A stretch of DNA of 64,000 bases, taken from the NCBI GenBank assembly GCA_009599575.1, contig VWND01000015.1, positions 868,001 through 932,000 on the forward strand, read 5' to 3'. Under the pieces are notes generated by a model. That model did no database searches and had not been told where the DNA came from. It saw nothing but the letters and a program-made list of their open reading frames with translations. Source of the DNA: Blumeriella jaapii. Its lineage: Eukaryota > Ascomycota > Leotiomycetes > Helotiales > Drepanopezizaceae. The position numbers and the translations under genes were made by a program. Below are positions 33,891 to 44,500 of this stretch, piece after piece (the stretch's first letter is position 1; each line of letters starts with the position of its first letter).

Positions 33891-36800
33891 TCACGACGCA
33901 CCACCACTCGAGCGACCCATCTCCTCCCGGATCTTGCTTCGCTCAACCTGCGCCAGCAATTGCGCGATCTCGCGAGTCGCCTCCTCCAGTCGCTGCCGGG
34001 CACTATTCCTATCCAACACGCGGCCCTCCCTCTCGGCCCGAAGCTTGAACTCCATCTCCTGCAACCTGAGCAAATGCCTTTTATCGGTGGAGCTGAAGCT
34101 GATGCTTCCGCTACCCAAAGTGTTCTCAGGAGCACTACCAACAGTCATGTCCCCCGCGGTACTCCCGCCGCTGGATCTCGCGCGTTCCAAGGTCTCAATC
34201 GCGCTCGTGGTTTTATGCCGGGTGAGTGTCGACGTCCGAGTCTTGGACATCGACATCGATCGGCCAGGTCCTGTGGGGATCGAAGGCGCAGGGCTGGGGT
34301 TGTCCACTGTGTTGGAGCGGACGCTGTGCGCTGTTCTTAGGGAAGCGAGTTCTTGCTTCAGAGCCTTGTTCATAGCTTTGAGTTGCCCCAGCTCGGCTAT
34401 ACTGGCCTCGTTAGCACCGGAAACGGCGCTTCGTGCCATGGTTTCGAGGCGATCGAGTCGTTTGGTGCGAGCCTCCAGGTTGTTCTCGAGCGTTTGATAT
34501 TCTTTCCATAGATCCTTTTCCACAGAGTGGATGCGCGTGCGGAAATCCCCGATGAGAGTCTCTATTGTCTTTACCGCTCCGAGCATGTTCTTGGAGAAGC
34601 CAGGAAGCATGGTCGCGACGGCCTCGAGAGAAGGCAATGCTCGTCCGTTGATTAGACTATTGTTGTGAGTCCAGTCGCTGCCACAGAGTGTAGATAGACG
34701 GTTCCACAGTGTGAGCAGAAGCTGGTTGCGCTCGAGCATTTGGTCTCGGAAGCTGTTCTCTAAAGTGTTTATCTTCCTACGGTCTTGCTGACGAGCAGTC
34801 TCAAGCTCCATGACACGCGACTCATTCTGCGAGAGCGTGCGGGTGGTGTGTTGATGGGTCTTTTGGAATGTCTCAAACTGATGTTTGGTGTTGCGATGAT
34901 ATTGTCGCTCTTTGTCAACCAAATCCGCGAGCCTCTTGGATTCGAGAGCGTTAGACTCCATGATAACATCGCGTTGTTTGATGATACGCTCCTTTTCGGC
35001 AAGAGCAGCCCTTGCGGCATCGAGATCACGATGAGCATTCTCGAGGCCGGTCTTGAGCTTCTCTATATTCTGCACGTATGTTAGCCAGGTTGCAAGAAAT
35101 TCGAGTCGTGTGACGTACCACGACGAAGGATGCTCGGGTCCCCTCGAGACCGCCCAAAGCTGCCTTGAGGTTGTTTTCAAGCTCCGTAAGCTTCGATTTC
35201 CACTCCGCAAGTTCAACTTCACGAGACTGAAGAGTTTTACGAAGCTTCCGAGCCTCATCCTTGGCAGCGGACGAATCTCGATTGAGCTCGTTGATGTACT
35301 GTTGCACTTCTTGCTTCTCTCTTCCGGCAACGACCTCGCGTTGATGTCTCTCGCTGCTAAGACGCTCTTCCAGTTCCTTGACGCGCTCTCGTTCGTCCTG
35401 CAACATGTTTTCGGTGTTCTTGACAGCCGCTTCGAGATCGCTGATCTTGATCTTGTCGCCATCTTGCTCCTCCCGAAGAAACGCAATTTCTCCTTGACTG
35501 GACTCTTGCTGCACAGTCAGGCGATTAACTTTGCTATTCGCTTCAACGAGGGCATTCTCCATCTGCTCAAGTTCCCTATTGGCCTCGTCGACCTCATGCT
35601 CAAGCTCCCCAATCCGTTTCGTCTTGGCTTGATGAACATCTTCTAGCCTCACCAAAGCCTCGCTCATGTCTCGCATCTCGTTCTGAAGCGCGTTGAAGTT
35701 CTCTGTTGTGTCGTTTAGCTCGGTCTGCAGTCGAGAAATCTCGGAATTCGCTGCCTCGATCTCGGCGTCAGAGTGAGCGAGCTCTTCCTGAGCCTCCTCA
35801 CGTAGGCTCTGAAACTGCATCTCGGCCTCCTCCTGTCCTTGCAGAGCCTCGTCCCGATCAGTCTGCATCGCTAGCAGGTCATTCTCGGCCACTTCCAGAG
35901 CCTCTTGCAGTTCTCGGGCGAGAGCTTCGGCCTCTTTCTTGCGTTCAACAGCAGTCTCAAAATCTTCCATGCACGACTCCAGTTCGCGTTGAAGGTCTTG
36001 ATTTTGAATCTTCAGGCTGTTGATGCGATCGCGAAACTCGGCGTTTTTGTTCTCGAGGTCTTCACGTTCAGTATCAATCACAGTATTGACTTTAGTCCTT
36101 ACGCTGGTGCGAGACGCGGAGCGCTCGTGAGCTCTTGAAGCGGATCTCTCCAGGATGCTGTCGCCAGCAATCGATCCACCGCCATACCTTCGCTGGACAA
36201 GTTTAAGATCTTCGATTTCTTGATACAGACGTTCTTTTTCGCGGTTTCGAGAGGTCAACATGGACGTCTGAGCACCCACTTCCCGCCGAAGCTCGGCATT
36301 CTCATGTCTCAGCTGGTCGCAGTCTCTTCTCAAGTCCTCCACCAACGTGGATCCGGTGCTTACAGCAGCGTTTCGGTCATCGAAACGCTCCGACATACCA
36401 GACCGGGGTCTCGAAGGCGACGGATTTCGTTTCTTGGTAATGTTGTAGATGTTCGTCGTGTGATTGAGGCCAGGAACGCCTGTGGTCGACGTAGTCTCAG
36501 TCTTGAGGCGGAAAATCTCCTCGCGAAGCTTCCTGTTCTCCTCATCGGCCTGTTCTCTGCGAGAAGTCTCTTGCTCGAGAAGATCCTTCCAAACATCCAT
36601 TTCTTCCCTTGATTCAACATTCTGACCCCGGCGCTCGCCCATTTGCCGAACCACCTCGGCAAGGTTTCGTTTATCGTTTTCTCGGACCATGGCGTCGTTC
36701 CGTAGCTTCTCAATCTCGGTGACATACTCTTCCACCCGCTCGCGCAAATAGGTCAGCTCCTCTTCTCGTTCTTGAGCACCTTCCTGATCGAACCACCTCG

Positions 36801-38511
36801 GACTTGGGTCACCATTGGAAGTTCCAGCAGTGGAGGGTCGCTCTTCGTCATCCTTCTGCAGCTTTTCGAGTTCTCTGATTTTTTTCTTTAGAGCTTTGTT
36901 GTCCCGCTGCATCACAGCCAGGCCTGTCTTGAGCTCGACGTTTTCTGAAATCATTTCCTTGACGCCTTCTTCGGAAAGCTTATCTAGCCGGTCGCTCAAA
37001 AACATGACTTTTAATTTCAGATCAAAGTTCTCCTTGGAAAGTCGCTCAATGGTGCTACTCTGTTCTTTGAGCGTGAGATTCTTCCCGTTCCGGCCTAGCG
37101 TTGAGCCTCCAAAGCTCGACCGCTTGGGGGATAAACCATTCTTGTTGCGATACTCCTGAGCGACGGAGGCTGGGACCTGAACATTGCGAACGTGTCTGGC
37201 AATGATAGTATCCGTAGGTGCAGTAAGAGAGGTCCTAGCTGTCGGCGCACGAGGGGTTGCGGGGGGCGACTCGTGAGGGTCTCGCTCTCGATTTTGCTCC
37301 TCCTCCGTCAACGTCGCCAGACTGCCATCGGGCCCACTTCCGGAATGATCATCGATTCCTGACGCCATGCTTCCCAGACTGATCGTTCGCAAAATTCCCA
37401 TGCTGCTATTCCGAGATAAGCCATCTTGGGGAACAGCCCCTCCAGATTGCAACGCGTAGTCTGCTCCAATCGTGACATCACTCCCGTCCTGTGATCCCGC
37501 AGTGGTTTCGAGCGAAGAAACACTGGAATGCTGACTGCTGTTTCGACTTCGGAGGAATTTTGGTCGTCGAGAAGAAGACTTACGAACAAGCAGGCCGACT
37601 CCAGGCGTATTCCCTGCATTTCCCGCGGTGTTGGACGAGCTATGGGACCGCTCATCGGAGCCAACTTCATGGAGATTCGAGCGACCGTCGGAGGAAACCG
37701 AATCTTGTCTGGCTCTTGGCTTCCTCGGTGTCGGCTCACCGTCGTCCTCGTTAGACAGCTCCTGCCGTGAATCGCCTGCATCGCGAGATTCGTTGTAATC
37801 CCCCGCACTCGCCGCTGATATTGCTCGTGAGACAGTCCGTGCCGCCGCTGCTGCCGTCGGAGAAGAGGACATCGTCTCGAGGGAAGAAGTCGTTTCTGCT
37901 ACATCACTCGACTCGTTGTTCGAGGCTTCGTCGCGAGGGACTGCGGGTGTTTTGTATGCATTTGCCGGAGTCGGAGGCGAGAGAGGTGTGCTTCGGACTT
38001 GCATTGCGGACCGCGATTTGCTCGGTGTGGCAGGGCCTTCTCCAGATTCCTGTTGACTCTGAGGGCCAGGCGCGCCGTCGAATAGATATGTGTCGTCGGT
38101 ACCCTTCTTCCCAGATAGACTAATAGGGGATGGCATCGGCATAAAGCTGGACTCGACATCACTCAAATGCCTCTGCATTGCCCCCTCGTCCACCCCGTAC
38201 TGGAGTGCATCACTCCCCAAGTGCCCATGTTCGCTGTGGCTGTAGAGCAAACTGCTGTCGCCAGGCGGCGGTAACGAAGGGAGGGTCGCATGATCGAGGG
38301 ACGGTACTCGATTGTTCAGCGCGTGGGCCTTTGCATTCGTGTTGACATGGTCGAAGAATGAATCTCCAAACTCGCTCTTCGTAGGGGATAAGTCATCCAG
38401 GTCGTCGGTGCCAAAACCACCGGGAATTTTGCGCGCTTCCTTGCGAGTTATCTGCGGATGTTCCTTCGACCCAGGCGAGGTGATCTCAGAATGGCCTTCT
38501 TCCTCCGCCAT
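33891..38511 (-). CDS. apsB: ApsB/Mto1-family microtubule-organising protein
   Basis: Large coiled-coil protein of 1523 residues that recruits gamma-tubulin complexes to spindle pole bodies and other microtubule-organising centres (known for Aspergillus ApsB and fission yeast Mto1). Two exons, 35119-38511 and 33891-35069, are split by a 49-base phase-0 intron with a CTAAC branch site. The start at 38511 (MAEEEGHSEI) follows in-frame upstream sequence with no better ATG. About 475 residues of Ser/Pro-rich disordered sequence come first. Next is the CM1/centrosomin motif near 478-545 (LTLKEQSSTIERLSKENFDL, LKVMFLSDRL). Long coiled coil then runs to about 1300. Near 1455-1505 is the Mto2-binding-type C-terminal region (LQEMEFKLRAEREGR, DRNSARQRLEEA). 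Many S/TP sites suggest cell-cycle phosphorylation. Confidence 0.9.
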
Positions 38512-39299
38512 CTTGTATATGGCGACCGCGTCGCATCTGCTCGCTGCAAATCTGGCGCGCAAGGATATGGATATCGAAGGCGAGGACGGAGAATTGTGTT
38601 TGGAAATCGACGCAGGCGCGCGCGTTCGTCAGGGATGTTTTCTGCTGGAGGGCGGAGGATGAGCAAGATATATCCTTAATAATAGCCCGGCTTGCTAGCA
38701 GCGATACCATGAGGTATTAGCAACAGCGATACCATATCGACGGTAGGGTAGGGCTGGTTGGATACGTGAACCGTGATGTCGACGTTGTACGGTGTTATTC
38801 GTTGTTGTCGTCGTCGTTGAATTCGTCTGGTGTTTTGGTTGTTTTCATGCCAAGACAGCGAGCGCCAAGCATCTTTATCACATCTTGATATACATCCACC
38901 TGGTACTTGTCAACGGCCCATGGGTCAGAACGATTACAACCATTCCAAGCCAACGTGTATAAATCTAGCCACGCGCACGCTGGCACAAGAGCTGGTATCG
39001 AATTTGTCTCTTCTGTGTTTCTTTTTTTTATCGGAAAGGTTCATGATCTACTGGCAATTTTCAGCTAGTTTCCTTTGAAGCTGCGAGGAATCTTAGCCTT
39101 CGGCGAGATGACCTTGTTTCTATGTTTTGTTTTCCTTCAAGATCTTGTCTTGCTATACAATCTGTGATTCCCCCTCTTCAAGCTCAAGTACGAGAGCCTA
39201 GGTCTTTGACAAAGCAGTTTTTTACTGCGACTGTCTGGCCACTAACTTCTCGGCACAAGGCAACTTTTCAACTCCAGCAGACCCATTTCTATGGTCAAA
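38512..39299. other. Upstream region of ApsB/Mto1 gene
   Basis: Promoter side of the ApsB/Mto1 gene. No other gene is recognised in it, and no clear regulatory motif could be assigned. Confidence 0.5.
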
Positions 39300-40152
39300 T
39301 CAAGATAACAAAAACATCGGAAAGGTATCTCTAACTTTCAGATCGTGGAAATACCAACAAGACGCCCGACCACCCAGCACTTCCCGGATGCCAAATCCAG
39401 CCTCGAGCTGCCTCTCGTAGCTCACATTCCACAACCTCTCTCTCTCCGCCGGCGTCAGCGCCAGATACACCTCGACGCCTACCGCAAAAGAACAAGCCCA
39501 AATACATCGCCATTCCAAAGGATGTGCTAAGCGCCACGCCCACCTGCTCCGGCAGCCCGCCGTAATCGTCGACTGGATCCGTTCTCGCAACTCTCGATAT
39601 CAGAGGAGCAAGCACCACCGACGCGGGGGGCGTTGAGATGCCAGGGCCGAAAGCTCCACAACCCATCACCTCGCCATACACGTAGCCTCGAATCCGTCAT
39701 CGCAGATGTAGCGACAGGCGTGGAGTACGACACTCGGGGGCATAAATCTGCCGTTGCACGCGCAGACAGAAGGACGGTGCAGTGCTCAACTCCACCACGT
39801 ACATGCACTCTTCGCACTTCCTTGCTGCTATGCTATGACATGACACGCGCTGACACATACATGTGTGTTTTCACAATTCCATGGAGATATACGCCGGCCG
39901 CGTGAAAAAAAAGCATTACTAGTAAATCTAGCAGAGGAGAGGAGGGGAGAGGAGATTCACCATCTCCAAACACAGTAAGCGAGATGTCACCTGATCGGGC
40001 AAATCCATTCTCAGCGCTGCAAAAAGATACGGTAGGGAAGAAGAAGCTACACAAGGGATACGCAACGAACCTTTGGTACATCTTCCATTGATGTCGTCTG
40101 CACCTGTTACTCGGGCTCGGGACATGATCTGCGTGAAACTTGTGCTAGCCAT
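39300..40152 (-). pseudogene. Decayed membrane-protein gene (uncertain)
   Basis: A good coding start at 40152 (MASTSFTQIMSRARVTGADD, then INGRCTK) is followed by a GT-AG intron and a short exon ALRMDLPDQ ending at a GTGACA donor. Downstream, coding-like pieces appear in different frames: GVYLHGIV near 39890, GLPEQVGVALSTSFGMAMYLG near 39560, and VGVEVYLALTPAERERLW then NVSYERQLEAGFGIREVLGG ending about 39340. I could not link them with consistent splice sites; stops and shifts intervene. It resembles fungal multi-pass membrane proteins of unknown function, now probably broken. A real gene with unusual introns remains possible. Confidence 0.35.
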
Positions 40153-40809
40153 TGGGTGGAGAATTAAGTGACCGAATATGGCCTCGTTACGGAGCTCGAT
40201 TGATCCAAAAATGTGTGTACGAAAGGTCGACTAAACCTTTTAACACAAAGTGAAGGGTCTATTTAATACAAATGAAAGGGTTGAGAAAATATTTTTTCAG
40301 CTACGTCAATTTTGAGCTACGACGCAGGAGTTCGAAGCGTGTATTTTACAGTAAGTCAATGCTGTGTCGGGTAATCATTTTGGACCGAATTGGAAATTCT
40401 TCAATAACGAAACGTCATTTGAATCTCCGCCCAACGGGTTGATATGTATGAAGTCGCTGAGTGGGTTGGTGGTTTGCATTTACGCACCCAAGGTAAACTA
40501 CCTACCTAGGGAATGAGACTGCTGGCCTTCTTACCCCCAGGGGTGTTCTACTGGGAACCTGTCGCGACATCCCGATTTTGACCATCTGGATTGAATTCGT
40601 TTTGTGAGGTAAAGTCTCACTTCTTAATTTACAACTAGAGTAGACCCTGGTGCCCAGAGTCCGTAATAATAGCGCCGCCCTCGATCCTGTCGCGTTACGC
40701 TCCCAACCAGAGTGTATGTATCCCAACCCTCCCTCTCAACCAGCATGTCTTCGACTCAAGCACGAGTGGTCCCTGAGTGTACTCCGAGATTCCAAATCCC
40801 GACGCCAAA
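40153..40809. other. Intergenic region
   Basis: AT-rich sequence between the decayed membrane gene and the RBR gene 3' end. No gene or repeat was recognised. Confidence 0.5.
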
Positions 40810-43411
40810 CTACCAATCCAGCTGCTCAGCGCCTCGACGAGCTCTTAGCTCCAACAGACGTTGCTCAAAAGCCTCTTGACCATTGGGTCCCACGGCTCCT
40901 TCAGCCAGCGGCTCAGCATCCTCAGGAAGGTCGGGTGCCACCTGTTCACGCCCCCAATGCTCGAAGTCAAGTAGAGCCTGCTGCTGCAGCTCGATCTCCT
41001 CTGGATCCACGGGCATCGCCTCATCCCCCCCAAACCCACCGTGCTCTTTTTGAAGATGCAGGTACACGCGGTTCGACTCTCTGGAATGGAACTGACAGAG
41101 CCAGCAGAAGTGCGCGCCGCAGAGGCACTCCATGTGGTTGCAGCCGCCAGTCTTTTCCATCGGGCGCGAGCAGCGCGGGCAGAGCTTGGCGTTCTCCTCC
41201 TCTAGGTACGTATTGAAGGCTTCGTCGCCGCGGGCGCGGATATGGTGAGCTCTGCAGCTGAGCCCCTCGTGGCTGGCGACGCACGAGGTGCAGATCGCAC
41301 ACAGGCAGTTAACGCAGACCTCGACGTCTGCAGGCGTGTCGAGATCAGCGTCGGCCTTGGGTGGTGTACGTCGGAAGATGGTGTCGCAGTCGGGCGTTGG
41401 GCACTGCGCGTACTCATCCGTGTGGGTGCGGGTGAAGATGTTGTACGATAGCTTGACGAAATTGTCGAAATTGACAGCAGTGAGGCCGGCAGCGAGCTCG
41501 TCCATGCTAATAACGTGAGAGCAGCTACCGTCGATTCCGGAGCATCTGAGCGGGAGGCTATGGAGGTCGACGTGCTTAGCCTGCAGGCTGAAGCATTCCT
41601 TGCAGTAGACGTGGGCGCACGCTACTTTGACAACGTCCTCGAGATCGGGCTCGCTGTAGCAGATTACACAGTCTCCTGGTCCCGGGGGCGTGATGCGTAG
41701 CAGACGGCATGCCTGTTGGCCGGATCAGTGATTTGGAAGACAGTTAGAGCAGGATAGTCACTTACATCTCGATAGTCGGCCAAGGAACCACGAAGGATGA
41801 CACTGACTGGCCCACCTTGCAAGCTCAACATCACTTTGTCTCCGTAAACTGGCTTCAGTGCCTCCAAGATATTGCCCAGTTTCATCTCACCTCGTTGGAC
41901 CTGTCCGGGGTTAGCTCGAAGTGAAGGGTCTGGAGGGCTCTATTAGTGTCATCTTACAATAGTATGAGTGTTCTCCAACTCCTTGCACTTCTCTATCAAT
42001 AGTCGACAAACACTCTGGCTATCCTGACGGAGGCTACCACCATAGATTCGAAGTCGACCGCGGTCTGTGCAAACGTAAAGACCATATCGGGTGCTCAACG
42101 ACGTCAAGAAGAGACAGCCTCCGAGCTATCAAACCACGGATGCCAAACCGCAATCTCGTCTTCCATCACGGTCTCACCCTCCAGAAATGCGGCGAAGCGA
42201 GCCTTCACGCGCGCGAGAATCTGGACCGCATCATTGCCGTCAATGCGGTAACGCACGATAGCAAGGCGCTGGTATGGGCCATTTGGAACGCTGAATCTCA
42301 GTCGGCCCTCGGGGTACTTCTTCTGCACCTGATGGTGGAGAACTTGAAGGTGATGCTTCAGGGCCCGAAAGAGCTTTGCCGAAAATTTCATCTTCCAAGA
42401 GACCACGCGCTCTGCCTCTCCTCTACCATCCCATTTATGCATATTGAGGGTATTGATTGACGAAACAGCCTGTGCACATCAGCATTGCCATCTGGGCTCG
42501 CCGGAAGGCGGAAGACTGCTTACCTGGATTGCATCCTCTTGGTTGTAGTACGTGCCAAGCAAGGCTTGCTTCACACCGCGCGCAGTCTCCTGGACAAGAC
42601 ACTTCCCCATAGGCCCATAACTCCTCATAAGAAGGTCCAAGTATTCACAAAATTCCCTATCAGTGGGCTGTGGCTCATTGTATTCCGCGGTCCATGCAGA
42701 TTCAACCTTTCCCTTCTTCGGCACCGGAAGTCCCTTGGTGGCCAGCAGTTGCAAGACCCAGGCATAATCCGCATTCGAGTCCAGATTGCGAATCTCGAAA
42801 CCAGTCCTATTTAGTGCTGCAAAAGCTTTTGCCACCATGCGGTTCTTGTTTATCTTACAACTAAGATGGACGCCTGAATCGGTGGTGCTCCTTGAGATTA
42901 TGCTGGGAAGCTTGTCAATGCCTGGTGTATTCGACTTGTATTCGAGGAACGCGCTCTTGCTGTGCTTTCGGAACGAGCATCGTACAGTGTTAAGCTGGAC
43001 CCACTCGCGGGGCTCCGCGGTAGGCTGGACTTCTGTGACTCTAAGCCTGTAATTGTCAGCTCTGATGCCAGGGCATATATTATCTTGGGATCATCAAACC
43101 TGAGTGATTTTTAGCATACTATTCGAGCTAGTTGAAACGGATTTTGAGCACCGACTTCACAATCCCGACGTAGTTATCTTCCACTGAACCAAAGACGCGA
43201 ATGCTCATCAGCTTCGAGAGTTCGACCTCAAGAGATATCAAGAGTTCCAGAACAGCCTGTGCGTCGGCGTTGTGCAAGTATTCAATCTACTATGGTATCA
43301 GCAGTCATTTCCAGATAAAAAATATTTTGTGGAAGCGGGTATGAACTCCGGCGCATCCCCTCGAATTCGAAAGGGTGTGGGAGAGGATTCGATTTTGTCT
43401 TGCTCCTCCAT
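40810..43411 (-). CDS. RBR-type (RING1-IBR-RING2) E3 ubiquitin ligase with several frame lesions
   Basis: C-terminal RBR module is clear: RING1 GDCVICYSEPDLEDVVKVAC and CKECF; IBR CPTPDCDTIF...CVNCLCAICTSC; RING2 CPRCSRPMEKTGGCNHMEC, LCGAHFCWLC, whose second cysteine cluster includes the transfer cysteine. The N-terminal two-thirds resembles the repeat/RNA-binding-like region of DEAH11/12-type RBR proteins (SIRVFGSVEDN, LRVTEVQP, KMKFSAKLF, LRIYGGS, IVQRGEMKLG). Exons read well at 40810-41712, 41766-41900, 41958-42469 and 42524-43099, then 43152-43286 and a first exon from 43411 (MEEQDKIESSPTPF...APEFIPAS, PAM2-like). Frame breaks occur near 42117 and 43047, and the two 5' junctions lack compatible donors. 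Either uncorrected single-base deletions or a decaying gene. Confidence 0.7.
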
Positions 43412-44500
43412 CTTTGAATATGAAGCAGAGGATAGAGGCAAGAGTCCAAGGTGTGAATTGAAGGTGGCGCGTGCTGAGATTTCGAGGTAAACAAAGTCGA
43501 TCTGGGATAAACAAACGTGAGAAGGTGAATTTCTTCACGGAGCAAGATTCAAAGAAGACTTACGGGTTCGAAGTACGTGCAAAGAAAGAAGAGATCGACG
43601 TGAAAAGTTGGGGGTGGTGGGGCAAAAGTGAAGTCGCAGAGGTTGTTGGAAGAATAGGTGGTAAGGTCGGAGAGATTGGCGTTGGAAAATGTAGATCGAC
43701 TCGCTTCCGGTTGGTCGGCTCGTCTACAAATCAGGCATGTCCGATAATCAGGCTAGAACTTTCGATCTGGCTATTCAGTCAAGAGAAGGCTGACAATTGG
43801 CTTGAGAAAATTAAATGACTGTGAACCGAAATGGAAGTATTTCAACAAAATCCAAACATGCTTGCTTCAAGTCGATATTACCAAAGTATTTGACTTTGAA
43901 CAGAAATAGAAGTGCTTTGGTTAATTCAAAGTACAATTGTGTTCGCATGCTCCAATTTGGTATTTATTCAAGAAAATAACGTTTAAATGAACGAAAGCGC
44001 TTCCATAAATCAATTCGATGATATGCTTCAAGTCGATGGCAATCAAGCAAATGATCATGACTGAAGTGGAAGAGCTTTCATAAATTTCAATGGTAAATGC
44101 TTTACATGAATGCAAGGTTGGACAAATGACTTTGAAGCAAGATGGAAGTGCCTTTGTATATATGTATAAACTTCAAGTCAATCAATACCGGGTTGAGCAA
44201 ATAACGAAAGGATATGCATATGGACAAGTCAAAGGGCTTGCGGACAATAGGAAGATCGGTGCCCTTTTCCGAGGAATTGGCTGCACAGATGTTACAGACA
44301 TCTTCAGCTGCTTGTATAGCAGTAGCAAATATCAGAAGAACAAAAGCAATGAAAGCAGTAAGAGACCCGGATAAGTCTATGCAAGAAGATAGAAGCAAGA
44401 AAATTCGGTTGCGCCTAATTGATACACAAAAATCATACAAACCTCTGCCTGATGTACAGCTTTGCACCTCTATGTATGTGTCCATTACACGTCGTTCCAA
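43412..44500. other. AT-rich intergenic region with degenerate tandem array
   Basis: No gene supported. Most of 43817-44210 is a degenerate tandem repeat, listed separately. The remainder is AT-rich flanking DNA between the RBR 5' end and the 3' end of the mtTFB-type gene. Confidence 0.55.
43817..44210. repeat. Degenerate AT-rich tandem repeat, about five units of 70-95 bases
   Basis: Units start near 43817, 43892, 43985, 44059 and 44128 with variants of GACTTTGAA..GAA(A)TGGAAGTGCTTT. Several go on to CTTCAAGTC(G/A)AT..CAA and AGCAAAT. Units differ at many positions and in length, so this is an old, decayed array. No coding frame runs through it. Confidence 0.6.
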
